From positions 1 to 64,000 of the forward strand of contig JAPFQT010000395.1 in NCBI GenBank assembly GCA_027627225.1: 64,000 nt of DNA, in the 5' to 3' direction. The notes under the pieces are model-generated. The model worked only from the letters and a program-made list of their open reading frames with translations, was not told the DNA's origin and searched no databases. This document shows, in pieces, positions 23,119 to 35,173 of the stretch. The translations under genes and the position numbers were made by a program. The DNA comes from Congeria kusceri. Its lineage: Eukaryota > Mollusca > Bivalvia > Myida > Dreissenidae. Within the stretch, counting starts at the first letter, position 1. Each line of letters starts with the position of its first letter.

Positions 23119-23965
23119 GAGCTAAACCAAGAGGGCCATGATGGCCCTAGGTCGCTCACCTGAGTTAAAGGCATCATAATGGCTTATAACAAGAAGGCCA
23201 AATGGCACTAAAGCATTTACAAAGATCTGGGCCTTGCAGTTTCAGGAGAAGATTTGTATAGTCTATATAAACCATATAAACCGTGTGACCCACAGGGAAT
23301 GGCCACTTTCTACCACAGGGGTTATCATTTGAACAATATTTGTAGAGGACCACTATACAATATTACATACCAAATATGAAACCACTGGGCCTTGCGGTAT
23401 CAGAGGAGAAGATTTTAAAAGTAGTTTTGCTATTTAAGTCTTTATAAAACATGTGAACCCCGGGCCGTGGCCAGTTTTGACGCCAGGGGCATCATTCGAA
23501 CAATCTTTGCAGAAGACCACTAACAATGTTACGTACCAAAAATGACACCACTAGGCCGTGCAGTTTCAGAGAAGATTTTTAAAGTCATTTTGCTATATAA
23601 GTCTATATTAACCATATGACCAAACAGGGTGTGGCCAGTTTTGACCCCAGGGTCATTTGAACAATCTTTGTAGAGGACCACTAGAGAATATTACATATTA
23701 AATATGAAAACTCCAAGCCTTGTGGTTTTAGAGAAGAAGATTTTTAAAGTTTTCAGTCTTTAAATCTATTTTCAATTCTGGTAACCTACATATGCAGCAG
23801 ACCGGAATGATTTGAACAATTTTGAAAGAGGGTCACCCAAGGATCATTCCTGTCAATTTGCTGAACATCTGCCCAGTGGTTTAGGAGGAGATCTTCTTTG
23901 AATGAAAATGATGACACATAATGCCCGACTATCGACGGACAATGGACAAAAGGCGATCCTAAAAA
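23119..23965. repeat. Dispersed repeat (family 5), ~190-bp units
   Basis: Begins ACCAAGAGGGCCATGATGGCCCTAGGTCGCTCACCTGAG, then four units with CAATCTTTGTAGAGGACCACTA, ATTACATA and AGAGAAGATTTTTAAAGT. It ends in a CTATCGACGGACAATGGACAAAAGGCGATCC tail. Confidence 0.8.
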
Positions 23966-24595
23966 AATAAAAAACTCAGTTTACCAAAAACAAAAACCAT
24001 ATACACCTACGTATGTCATATACCATTCACATAAACAGTGTTCTGCTGTGAACGCAGCTTTGCGCAGAAAAAAATTATGTGTCCCCACTGAATTTCCGTA
24101 AGCGGGTCCGCGGGCGCACGCAATTTACAAATACCAAATTTAATTTATAAGATTTCAGTCCTGATAAAATGCTATATCGACAGCACTTGAGCAGTTCCGG
24201 TACAGTAGTATCAATCGATAATTGTAAATGTGAATAGCGACAAACTGCTAAACAAAAGCAGCAATTTCGGCTTTTGAAGTCGAACTGACACCTAACGGCT
24301 TGGAGTTTTGGATGCCCATCTAATTGATGACGTCACACTGTTACAGTACAGATTTCATTATTAACCTCTTGCGTTTTTAGAGGATTTTATTGCTTGTTCG
24401 AATCGGAATTTATAATGAAAGGTAATGAGAATGCAGAGTAACATTTATAAACAGAACATTGTGAATTAATTCAGAACAAAATAATTATTATGAATTATGT
24501 TAATAATCTTTTTTTGAACAGATGAATGAAACTGGCTGGTTCTCTGTATACATGTACCAAATTTTCATAGACAAATTTTAGAGTAAACAAGACTC
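23966..24595. other. No gene seen
   Basis: A moderately GC-rich patch at 24040-24120 and a single TGACGTCA palindrome at about 24327. No open frame or repeat relationship was found. Confidence 0.5.
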
Positions 24596-25250
24596 TGTGT
24601 TTGATAAACACACATGCCCCTGGTTGGTGATGGATAGCCCATGGATAGTCCAATTTAAGTCAAGGTCAAGGTCAAAGTGAGGTTGGGTGATACAGGTGGA
24701 TTGGGAACGGTCATACATGTAACAACTGTGTAAATATCCAAGTGTTATAGTAAGCGATGTTGGTGCTAGATGAAACGCTAAAATCTAGTAAACCAAGAAA
24801 GGGTAATTTTGAATTTTTTGAATTTGAATTTTGAATTATTATAAGTCCAAATTAGTTCAAGGTCAAGGTTAAAGTGAGGTTGGGTGATATGGGTGGATTG
24901 GGGACGGTCATAAGCAACAACTGTGCATGTATCCAAGTGTTGTAGCAAGCGGTTTTGGTGCTAGACAAAACGGTAAAATCTAGTTAACCAAGAAACAATC
25001 CAAGAAACAGCTCATTAGAATTATTCTAAGTGCAAATTAGGTCAAGGTCAAAGTGATGTTGGGTGATATGGGTGATATGGGTAGATAGGGAATGGTCATA
25101 AGCAACAACTGTGTAAGTTTCAAGTGTTGTAGTAAGCGATGCTGTTCCTAAACGTAACGATACAATCTATTTAACCTTGTTACGGACGGACGGACAGAGG
25201 GACAGGACAATCACTGTATTCCTACCGCATCAAGATGCAAGGGGCATAAA
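24596..25250. repeat. Dispersed repeat (family 6), three ~190-bp units
   Basis: Each unit contains AGTCAAGGTCAAGGTCAAAGTGAGGTTGGGTGATA, GGTGGATTGGG(A/G)A(C/A)GGTCATA, CAACTGTGTAAATATCCAAGTGTT and AAATCTAGTTAACCAAGAAA. The array ends in GGACGGACGGACAGAGGGACAGGAC. Confidence 0.8.
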
Positions 25251-26430
25251 AAGTGTGCATTATACACTTTTTAACGGTAAAATGATTGGTAGTTCGTGAT
25301 TATACAATAAGGACAAACTGAAGGCCCGATGCAGACAACAGCTATGTACTTTTTCAACAAAATCTCCTTTGGCAATATTCATGAGGTAAATAACAATTTT
25401 AGCCAGTGCCCCTACATTTTTGTAATTTGTCCCGCCTTTTTCAAGTCTAGAGGGCCATTGTCCCCAACATTCCAAATTCACGGCGGAACACTGCATACAT
25501 GAAGTTATTTAGGAAGAACGGCTGAGTAATCATTTCATGTCAAACTCCAGATCTTTTTCATTTTCATTAAAGCTTGTAGATGTTTTTAAATTAAACACCA
25601 ACATAACAACTAAATCTACAAATTACAACCAGTAATTAAACAAAAAATGAAAACCATGGATGAATCAGTTCTCTTTAACTATAAAGTCAAATGTACATTT
25701 CTTAGAATATTATTTATCTGACTTTGACTACTCGATAGTTTACCTGCTAAATCAGCTAACAATATACATTGTCACACCCATGCATTTTTGTAGACATGTT
25801 TTAAAATTTGATTTATTTGTATTAAAATACAGTCTAACCTGTGGTACTGACCACCTGCTTTAAGCAACTCTCTCCATTTAACAAATATCTCTACTTCCTC
25901 CCAATGCAAATTCAACTAAAATCAGCTTTAATTAACTAAAATCAGCTTTAATTAACGACCACCTTTACTCCAGGACTTTCCATCAAAAGTGGACCCAATT
26001 TACCCTAATCAATGTATTAAGCGACCTAGTGTCAGGTCCGCAGCAACGTTGCTAAGCGACAGTGACATTATCTGTAAAGGTGTTAATCCACAAATTAGCG
26101 GACACTTTGTCATCAAATCATTGTACTAATTGATAATTTGTTCACTAGTACATCTGCTCGATTCGCGGGTTTGACAGAATAATCCATCTTCATAGAGAGA
26201 AAGTCAGTCAGACTTTTCTAAAACTAAGCAGTTAAACAATCATTTATTTCACTATCGTCAGTAGTATGTCTAACTTAACAAACCGTATCATTGAATTTTA
26301 AATGTCTAACATACTGAAATGTATTATACTCGGCAAGCGATAGAACTATAACAATGTTTGAACTCCAGGCTAAAACAAGGCTCGTCACAGGATGACGTAT
26401 TCCCCTGAAGCATATGCTTGTCAGAGGAAG
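25251..26430. repeat. Mostly unique DNA with a pogo-like MITE end
   Basis: At 25828 TACAGTCTAACCTGTGGTACTGACCACC resembles one end of the TACAGT(A/C)(A/T)AACC family of TA-flanked elements, but no matching right end was found before 26100. A 20-bp duplication (AACTAAAATCAGCTTTAATT, twice) lies at 25913-25957. No gene. Confidence 0.4.
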
Positions 26431-27400
26431 GCAACACAATGTCAGTTACATGTTGGAAGAAATGACATTTCCTACAAAAAGAGTTATGGTCCTTGTACTA
26501 TGCACTACCTCTCAACATCCTCTATCAATATACATGGTTTTATTTTAAATCACTTCAATACTAATGGAGTTATACACTGCTCAAGAAAATTAATTGAAGG
26601 GCAATAACTTCGTAAATATTCAAGAAAGAGTTTTAGTCATTGTACTATGCACTTCCTTTCAATGTCCTCTATCAATATATTTGGTTTTATTTAAAATCCT
26701 TTCAATACTTATGGAATTATGCTCTGCACAAAAACTAAACAAAGGGCAATTACACAGTAAATATTGAAGAAATAATTATGGTCCTTGTGCACCTACTCTC
26801 ATTGTCCTCTAGCATTATTTGAAGCTTTATTTGAATCCCTTTAATAATAATGGAGTAATGGTCCGCACAAGAAAATTAAACAAAGACCAACAACTCTGAA
26901 ATATGAAGAAAGAGTTGTGGTCCTTGTGCTCTGCACTTCCTCTCATTGTCCTCTATCATCATATGAAGTTTAATTTGAATCCCTTCAATACTAATGGAGT
27001 TATGCTCCACACAAGAAAATTAAACAAAGGGCAATAACTCTGTAAATATTGCAGAAAGAGTTGTGGTCCTTGTGCTCTGCACTTCCTCTCATTGTCCTCA
27101 ATCTACATATGAAGTTTCATTTGAATCCTTTCAATACTAATGGAGATATGCGCCACACAAGAAAATTTAACAAAAGGCAATAACTCGGTAAATGTTAAAG
27201 AAAGAGATGTCGTTCTTGTACTCTGCACTTCCTCTGATTGTTTTCTATCATTATATGAAGTTTCATTTGTATCCCTTCACTACTAGTGAAGTTATGCTCC
27301 GCACAAGAAGCTTGACAGACGGACGGACAGACCGATGGTCGGACAGACGGATGGAAGATGCAATTACTATATGCCCTGGGAGTTCCCTTGGGGGGTATAA
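26431..27400. repeat. Dispersed repeat (family 7), six ~140-bp units
   Basis: Units contain GAAAGAGTTGTGGTCCTTGTGCTCTGCACTTCCTCTCATTGTCCTCTAT, ATATGAAGTTTCATTTGAATCC and AATACTAATGGAGTTATGCTC(C/T). The array ends at 27310-27400 in GACAGACGGACGGACAGACC and a GGGAGTTCCCTTGGGGGGTATAAAAAA terminus. Confidence 0.8.
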
Positions 27401-27534
27401 AAAAAATTTATCCCGATATCCTATCAGCTATTTATTTGTTTTTACTTGATCCATAATTGTCTGTGTTTCCATATGCCTTATGGTCAGGGACAGCAGGGGC
27501 ACTGACTAAAATGCTGACAGCAAATGCAGAAAAT

Positions 27535-28175
27535 ATAGATAAAAAAGGCAAATGCAGGCAATATTGATAAAGAAGGAAAATGCAGACAATATTGATAAAG
27601 AAGGAAAATGCAGACAATCTTGATAAAGAAGGAAAATGCAGACAATATAGATAAAGAAGGAAAATGCAGACAATATTGATAAAGAAGGAAAATGCAGACA
27701 TTTTTGATAAAGAAGGAAAATGCAGACAATATAGATAAAGAAGGAAAATGCAGACAATATAGATAAAGAAGGAAAATGCAGACAATATTGATAAAGAAGG
27801 AAAATGCAGACAATCTTGATAAAGAAGGAAAATGCAGACAATATAGATAAAGAAGGAAAATGCAGACAATATTGATAAAGAAGGAAAATGCAGACAATCT
27901 TGATAAAGAAGGAAAATGCAGACAATATAGATAAAGAAGGAAAATGCAGACAATATAGATAAAGAAGGCAAATGCAGACATTTTTGATAAAGAAGGAAAA
28001 TGCAGACAATATTGATAAAGAAGGCAAATGAAGACAATATTGATAAACAAGGAAAATGCGGACAATATAGATAAGGAAGGAAAACGCTGACAATACAAAT
28101 AAAGAAGGAAAACGCTGACAATACAGATAAAGAAGGAAAACACAGAACATATAGATAAAGAAGGAAATGCAGAGG
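27535..28175. repeat. 28-bp minisatellite, about 22 units
   Basis: Unit AAGGAAAATGCAGACAATAT plus TGATAAAG, with T/A variants in the TTGAT/TAGAT and ATATT/ATCTT positions. The period is 1 modulo 3 and the unit has no minus-strand stop in any frame. All three minus frames therefore stay open (219, 229 and 244 codons) with an 84-nt coding super-period. These open frames are explained by the repeat. Confidence 0.95.
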
Positions 28176-29605
28176 GGATACAGGTTTAAATAGATAAGAT
28201 TTAATTTGTGTTTAAAACGCCCTAATGTTGCCTTACACATGTAAATATAACATTACATTGATAAAATGTTCTTAATATTGTTTTGAATACCTGCTATTAT
28301 GACTTATGAGACATTTATAACATTTTAACATTGAGCGGTGTAAATTCTATATAAATAAAAAAGTCAATTAGTTGTATTTTTCTAATCATGTGCAATATTA
28401 TTAATTCAAATTAAAACTTAAACTACACATTAAGTATTTCTGTAATTAAAACATCATTTCATTAGACAAGAAATGTTTTTCTCATTATAAACACTTCATA
28501 AATTAATGCATCTATAATTTGAGAACTTAAATATAAAAATGTTCTTCATAATATTAAAAATATGTTCACACATAGTAATATCAATAACTTATTCTGCAAG
28601 AACAATCAACAATAAACAAACAACCAAACACCTTTCAACTTCCTACAATAGGTGTAATCTGTGTTTTCCTACTTAGTTTTATTTCACTGCGTCTGCGTTT
28701 TCATAATATTTAAATATTGTCTGCATGTTCCTTATGTTTCATATGCGTTTTTTCTACTGTTTTCTTATAGGCGCTTCGTGCTCAGGTGAGCTACAAATGT
28801 ATAAACAAAATTGTGTAATATTTATATTGCATTCAAGGAAATGGCTTATTACAGCTTACAGCTTGGTAAAGCAAAAAAAAAAATACTAGAGCTATCAAAA
28901 TACAGCTTTGATGATACAGACAAACATGTGCGATTCATATATGGTGTATAAAGTGGTAAAATCATTGGATATTTCATTTTAAATGTGACATTTTAAGATG
29001 TTATCATAATTTTAATGATATGCACAGCGACAACCGGGCTATTGAACACCTGAGCTCCATTAAAAGCTACCATAAAATATATTCTTTCCTCCCAAAAAAC
29101 ACCCACTTATCAAAAAACCCATTAACATAATTGAAGTGGTTTGTGCCATTAAAACTGTATAACCACCTTTGATCATTGTGTCATCAGCACACCCAAAATA
29201 ATTTTCCAATTAATATAAGACATGACATGGCAGTTTCTTTTCAAATCGGCTGTGAAGAGATGATAACCAACATGGTTAAGGAAGTTTTGCTTTTTCATCA
29301 TAAATAATGTGGATCTAGTTACGACGCATAAATCCTGTTTCTTTGTATTACATATTATCCTGTTTGGAATATGTAATTTACATCTGTTCATCACTTAACT
29401 TTATTTATTATACCACACGTGACTGCTCTATGCATTTTGTACATAGACCAAAAGTTATGCAACAAGGTGACATTTTTTAATATCACCCTTCTAAAAATAA
29501 ATAATAAATGGCTGTGAGGACAATATGAAGTAATATCAACCCTTGAAAAGATAAATAAAACTCGGCTACTGCCTCAGTTGATAAAATAAATATATAGGAG
29601 GTGCG
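28176..29605. other. AT-rich sequence without genes
   Basis: No coding features. A short GTGCTCAGGTGAGCTAC at 28780-28796 is the isolated end of a family 4/5-type repeat. Confidence 0.5.
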
Positions 29606-29857
29606 TCGTGGGAAAACCGGACTTATTGCATGTGCGTAAAGTGTTGTCCCGGATTAGCCTGTGCAGTCCGCACAGGCTAATCCAGGACAGCACTTTCCAC
29701 CTACAGTGGATTTAAGTTTAAAAAAGACTTCCCTGAAACAGAAAATACCATAAAAGCGGAAAGTGCTGGCCCGGATTAGCCTGTGCGGACTGCACAGGCT
29801 AATCCAGGACAACACTTTACGCACATACATTTAGTCCCATTTTCCCACAATGGGCCT
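29606..29857. mobile_element. ~250-bp hairpin MITE with two internal palindromes
   Basis: The ends GTGGGAAAACCGGACT and, reverse complemented, GTGGGAAAATGGGACT start inverted repeats that continue through GTGCGTAAAGTGTTGTCC(C/T)GG. Within each arm lies a palindrome, GGATTAGCCTGTGC followed by an (A/G)GTC-type centre and GCACAGGCTAATCC. The whole element can fold end to end, and each arm can also fold on itself. I associate this repeat with Dreissena genomes. Non-coding. Confidence 0.85.
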
Positions 29858-30889
29858 CATATAATTATTATGCCTCACTTTGTTTTCACATTGTAAATCC
29901 CATATATCCATCGCTGCATAATTTTAATTAGCACAACAAGTTAGGCCCTGTGCCAGCCAATATTGAGCTACTTTTTATATGGGCAATATTGGGCTGGAGG
30001 GCCCAACCGCCGAAGGACCAAAACTGTGGTGGAAATTCTCCCTATATGTCTATAGAGTAGGGACAGGATTTTCGTCTCTACTTTTGAACTCGGCAAAAAG
30101 ATACCAATCATTAAAATTTTACAGTAACATTTACATACCTGTCATTAGACACTATTCCACATGAATGTCCAGTATAAATTTATATTGTAATACATCCATT
30201 TTCATTGCATCTGCGATTTAAATCACTACCACAAAAGACACAACACACGCTTTACCTCGCTGTGTACTGATCGATCGATAAGTCGCCTTCGCTATATTGT
30301 TGCAGAATCGTGTACTGCGGGAAATGGCAGGTGGCGTTCGGCAAAGAGAAGTCGCATTAACGAAATGTCCTCTTACCAATTCAGTAAGGGATTTTATGAC
30401 GAACTGTTTTTTGTGTGTTCATTATTTGTATATATAAACAACCGACCAATAAAATAATTTGTTGACATGTGTTTTATGAAGAATAACGCATTCTTCGAAT
30501 GGATATAACATATATATATATATGACCGACACATTCACCTGAAAAATATTGATATGTTCTCAAACAAAGAAGTATACATAATACAATACACACAACCATT
30601 ACTATAACCATGAAGTGATACGAATTCTACTGGTTTGTAGAAACAAGTGCAGTACCTAGGGGGTTCATATATACTCATTACTGGTATTTTGTATATCTGG
30701 TTCTTAAGACGAATTATGAAAAAAAAAGCAATTTCGTTTACATAGTTACTAAATGGAGTCTCCTATACACAGCAACGCATTGCTAAATCGACTGAGAATG
30801 ATACTGGTTTGCTTAAAATGTTCAGTAATACGTCAGCATTTTAAGACGCCATAACACAATAAACCCGAATTACAAAAGAGAACGATCAA
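29858..30889. other. AT-rich sequence without genes
   Basis: Contains a short (TA)n run near 30512. A more GC-rich patch at 30240-30380 has no recognisable content. Confidence 0.5.
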
Positions 30890-31335
30890 CGTACGGCATT
30901 GTGCCAGGACATTGGCAGTTGGTCCAGCATACGCTACAGCACATGCATAATTGGCACTCACAGATGATGCATTCGGAGTTGGAACACGGACGATTCCTGG
31001 GTAGGTCGTTTCGGTTCATACCTGCCGTAAGAAGGTGCTCCAAGACGGAGAGCCTTACAAACGTTTCACCATTTGCAATGCGCACAATGGATTCGTCCGT
31101 TACTCGTTTAATCAATAAGCACGGGTAGCAGTACATGACCGCTAACGCCAGTTGTCCAGATCTACCTGCCCAACCAGTCTCTTGCCAGTAGGCGAGAGGA
31201 CTACTTGGGCAACCCCAGTAAATTACAAGTTCAACATTACAAGACTTGATATCGAATCGGACTGTCAACCTTTTCGGCGGAAGGGGAAAGAATGTGGAAG
31301 CCGACCTGGTCAATGAGTTCCTTAATAAGGAATTT
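30890..31335. pseudogene. Coding-like remnant, possibly DUF6589-related on plus
   Basis: This island is more GC-rich than its surroundings. On plus, the end (about 31230-31335) reads through TVNLFGGRGKNVEADLVNEF, which resembles the GGxGKNxxxDLxxExLN motif of DUF6589-type proteins found in many mollusc mobile sequences. An upstream stop and loss of frame mean it is at best a fragment. On minus, the same DNA is open for 162 codons with a Cys-rich stretch (ECQLCMCCSVCWTNCQC) that may be a shadow. I prefer the plus reading but am not sure. Confidence 0.35.
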
Positions 31336-31337
31336 AA

Positions 31338-31446
31338 ATGTATTATTATTATTATCAATTTTCATTATTATTATTATTATTACTATCATCACCATCATCA
31401 TCATTATTATTATTATAATCATTATTATTATTATTGTTATTATTAT
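31338..31446. repeat. (ATT)n / (ATC)n microsatellite
   Basis: ATT-rich tract with a central CATCATCATCAT block. It marks the right edge of the coding-like remnant. Confidence 0.95.
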
Positions 31447-31569
31447 GCTGACATTGCAACTACGATGATAATAGATTCTTTAACTAAAGTTCATTTTTCT
31501 ATTCTTTCACATAAAGTATGCGCTCGGTAGGACCATACCTAACAGAGCGCACCGTAGAGCCCCACGGTA

Positions 31570-31860
31570 AGCTCACGGGTGGCACTGGATGAAGTGTATG
31601 GAGAATTAACAGAGATTCCAGCTGAAACTTTTTCCAGAAAAGAACATAAACGAAAGAGTGATTTGTTTGCGATGACGGCCTTGATGAAACAGGAGCATCT
31701 GACAAGAACTTCCAATGGACGTTTCTAACAATCTTTTCCGAATATTAAGAACAACATGAACATGGACGCTTCTAAGTTTAAAGCAAAACTGTCGAATCTT
31801 TCTTAACAACTCGACTCAGACAGGCGGGTGGCAGCGAAAAGCTTAGACCGAAAATATACT
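31570..31860 (+). pseudogene. Broken C-terminal gene segment, copy 1
   Basis: The plus frame reads GALDEVYGELTEIPAETF, KRKSDLFAMTALMKQEHL, then meets TAA at 31727-31729. A second stop truncates the following KFKAKLSNLS. The counterpart at the end of the window (minus, 63853-64000) reads through both positions, so this copy is decayed. A third, shorter copy lies at 35219-35440. The family is not recognised; the charged, Lys-rich C-terminus looks cytoplasmic or nuclear. Confidence 0.6.
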
Positions 31861-32924
31861 GTTCATTGCCACTGCCCTCAGCTGAACATTTTGATCCTGC
31901 AGATATATATTCATCTGTTCGCTTAATGCAATGATGACGTCCCTTAACCACCCCTCCACCACATGACAGCTTATTATAATGTTCATACAATATGTTTTTA
32001 TTTTTCTTCATGATGTGTGTACAGTATGCAGCGCACACATTGTTTTTTTATGTTGTCTTAACGTTGCTACTTTGTTGTTGTTTATTCATGCAATCTGATA
32101 AATGTTCATGTTCTTTGTATAGTGAATTTTGCTATGAAAAACTATGAAGTGTTTAATTTTTCATGTAAGATCTATATACGTCTCTGTCCATTTCAGTTAG
32201 AATTGAGTATTATTTGTCAAGATTTTACGGTACCACGCTGAGCAGTATTATTATTGCAATTATTTCTCTGTCACACACACAGTATTGTTTCTGTGTGTTG
32301 CTTTTTATGTGGGCGTAATAAACATATTAATCTGAATTTGAGTAGTATATTGATATTCATGATTCGTATTTAGCTGTTCATGTAGTTTTGAAATAAATGA
32401 AACGTACCGGTGGACCTACTTTATGAAATACGTTCTGTTGGATATTCTCGCCAATATTCCCGTCATTTTTATTGCATGTTATCAAGTTTTTATCATTTAA
32501 TACATATTTAAAAATAATGTTTAGTTTTAATTTTCAATTTGTTATGTGTATTATTCATTCTTTTTTTTAAATAATAGCACCAGTCTGTCACGTTATTTCT
32601 AAGTCCGGCTAATATAATGTCTTGTAAAATTACGTGTACATCCTTCATAACCGTGCTGAAAAGCATCTGCGTTGTGATTGGATAGTTAAATACACCTGAG
32701 CTATTTTTATCATGGCTGTCGAGAAAACACCGTTGATGTAAACATATCTTAAACTCCAATTTAAGATCATTTTCAAGCTATATATTTTATGAAATGACGT
32801 GAATTCTACACAGTACATGTTGCATCTACGACCAGGTGATTTTATTTTGATATCTGAGCGATATTTTTGAAAATTTGACATTTTGATTTTCCACCACATA
32901 AATGGTCATTCGGTGATGAGAAAT

Positions 32925-33055
32925 TCCAGCGAATTTAGCCCCTTTTAAAAAGTAGCACTAAATTAGCGTTAAACGTCTCATTTATTCCAGTGAATGTAGC
33001 CCCTTTTAAAAAGTAGCACTAAATTTGCGTTAAACGTCTCATTTATTGAACTAAT
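32925..33055. repeat. 62-bp tandem duplication
   Basis: CCAG(C/T)GAAT(T/G)TAGCCCCTTTTAAAAAGTAGCACTAAATT and GCGTTAAACGTCTCATTTATT occur twice in tandem. The counterpart is at about 62660-62790, so the duplication predates the large inverted duplication. Confidence 0.9.
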
Positions 33056-33235
33056 TACTCAGTGCAATATGGAGGACATTACATAGAATTTGAACAGTGC
33101 ATTTGGATAAGGATTAAGCGTTAAAGTAAGTTTTATGTTGACTTTATGGCATGCAATTGGTAAATTAATGTTTATACATAATGTTGAATCATTGTTAAGT
33201 GAACAATGAGTGATAAAAAAAGAAATTGCAGCAAA

Positions 33236-33332
33236 AAAAGCTTCCGACATGATTTCATGTCGGAATGTTGCCACAGGAAAATAGCACTTACCGATATGAG
33301 GTCGGTGTATACCGACCTCAGATATATATAGG
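33236..33332. other. Two adjacent hairpins
   Basis: TTCCGACATGA-TT-TCATGTCGGAA (11-bp stem) at about 33240-33265 is followed by GAGGTCGGT-GTAT-ACCGACCTC (9-bp stem) at about 33298-33319. Both are intact in the other arm (62383-62470). They could be a small palindromic element or an RNA structure. Confidence 0.7.
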
Positions 33333-33867
33333 AGTAATGATTATTTATGTACAATTTCAGTGATGAATTCATTCATTTTATGTCAAATACTATTACTACA
33401 ACTGAAAAGAAAACTTACTATTGTGGAAAAGTTCGGGAGTTGTGTGCTGCAACAAAGTATGACCTCATACATTTAATCATGATCAACCTGATTAAGATTA
33501 ATCACTCTTTGTAAAATGTACGATGTGGTCAATGCACGAATGCACGAATCTCACTACACAAAGGGAGACAATCCATGTGGCAGATGAGTTACGTCCCTTG
33601 TGTTGATTCCAGTATTGCAGAACGTTTCTTCACTATCGAGTCATCACAGATCGTACTTAGAAGAATATGCACCACGTCTAACGTTGCAGATGTATAATGC
33701 TTATGTGAATCAGACACATTCTAGTTATTAGAAGAATTTAAATGCAAACTACTGGATCCATGTGATCGTACCACCTTCCTAGAACCGTTAATTTAAACCC
33801 CGCCAAAGCATCCGTATGCGCGCGCAACTAGTCTGGCACAATCCTTAGAACAAATTCTAGTATTAGC

Positions 33868-34235
33868 CAGGGGCGTAGCTTCCTTTAGGCACTATAGGCA
33901 CGTGCCTATACCCAAACATTTTTTCCAGAGATGACAAATTTAAATATGCCAAAAATGCAATAAAAACAAGAGAGGGGGATGGGGGTGAGGGGATCTTTCT
34001 TGGCTGTGTTGATACTTCATTGTTTAACGAGTCGATTACGTCAATATGAAATAAATTTCATGAAACTTACGCTTTAGTTTATAACTATTTTGTACATTCC
34101 GGGTTTAGATAAAGTTTGTTGTTTGTAGCCACATACGAGTATAAACAATCCTGACCAAAAGTATCGCTTACAGCGTCAATTTGTAGATTCCGCCTATTGT
34201 GCCTATACACTTTTTAACCCAAGCTACGCCCTTGT
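33868..34235. mobile_element. hAT-like MITE in left arm (~370 bp)
   Basis: Starts CAGGGGCGTAGCTT and ends AAGCTACGCCCTTG, an inverted pair with one mismatch, with GGCACTATAGGCACGTGCCTATACCC just inside the left end. Flanked by TTAGC on both sides. The CAGGGG terminus is typical of hAT, though a full 8-bp duplication is not visible. The same insertion is in the right arm. Confidence 0.75.
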
Positions 34236-34289
34236 TAGCTATACAAAATCAGAGTGCTCATGATTACGATTACAAATTCACATTTGCTA

Positions 34290-35100
34290 GGAACAACAAA
34301 TATGTATTGAACTCCCCTGTTACGATATATCGCCCCTATTATTTTTTATCTCCCAAGTTATGGTAGATCTCCTCTGCTATGATTCATTTTCCTTGTAATG
34401 ATATAATTTCTCCGGTCACTTTTTTTTTATACCCCTCCCCTCTGTTACTATATATATATGTTATTATTTATCTCCTCTCTTATGATATATCTGTCAATAT
34501 TGATCTCCAATGATATCAGTGATCATCGTTAATACCTTTATCCCCTGTTATGATTTATCTATCATGCTATCATTGCTATGAGTTATCTCACCCGTGATGA
34601 GATTTGATTCATCTCATTATTTTCTCCCCTGGTACGATTTATCTCCACTGATTTAATGTATCTCCCCTGTTATGATTTATCTTCTCTGTCACTATTCATC
34701 CACACCCCCCCTCCCCCTGTAATTTATTCATCTCTTCTGCTACGATTTCCCCCCCTGCTATGAAGATATCCCCAGGTCCCGACCGTATAGACGGCGTTTT
34801 GACTTATACATGCCCTGATTTTCACCATTATTGTACTTAACGCTGTAACGATTTATCTACACCTGTATGAGGGATGTTCTATACGGTGATAGATCTCCCC
34901 TATAATGTATGATGACGTGTATGGTTGATATCGCATGTAATGACTGATCTCCGCTGTTGTAATCGATCTCCCTTTTTTATGTATGTGTCCCCTTTTATGG
35001 TTGATACACTGTTTGTGATTAATTTCATTTGATATGATTGATCTCATGGTTATGATTGAGCTCCCTTGTTATGATAGCTCTTCTGTGTTATTATTGATGT
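34290..35100. repeat. Degenerate ~20-bp CT-rich repeat
   Basis: Many diverged copies of TTATGATTTATCTCCCCTG, often as TATGATTGATCTC. The first few units are also in the right arm (61140-61310); the rest are not, so the inverted duplication ends inside this tract. Confidence 0.8.
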
Positions 35101-35173
35101 CACTCAAAAACACATTATACATTTTGCCATGTTAAATATTCAAAAATGTACACTAAGTTTTTTTATTCATTGA

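Larger units (their letters stand above)
31695..34437 (+). repeat. Left arm of large inverted duplication
   Basis: Sequence from GCATCTGACAAGA(A/C)CTTCCA at 31695 to CCGGTCACTTTTT at about 34437 reappears on the opposite strand at about 61140-64000, with only scattered substitutions and small indels. Shared internal landmarks, in order: the CCACCCCTCCACCACATGAC block, a 62-bp tandem duplication (32930-33055), two hairpins (33238-33330) and an inserted hAT-like MITE (33868-34235). The match continues past the window end. Confidence 0.95.

Noticed and set aside
24320..24335. Perfect TGACGTCA element as a promoter
   Set aside because: A single 8-bp palindrome is expected about once by chance in a window this size, and no gene lies next to it.
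27432..28240. Three overlapping minus frames (219-244 codons) rich in Phe/Leu/Ser resembling membrane proteins
   Set aside because: They are translations of the 28-bp minisatellite. The apparent hydrophobic segments are the same unit repeated.
32508..32759. 83-codon minus frame in the left arm, also open in the right arm (62950-63138)
   Set aside because: The right copy ends earlier because of a stop and the differences look neutral. Similarity follows from the recent duplication rather than coding constraint.
33172..33372. 66-codon frame identical in both arms
   Set aside because: It spans the two hairpins and AT-rich DNA. Identity is explained by the inverted duplication and there is no protein-like composition.
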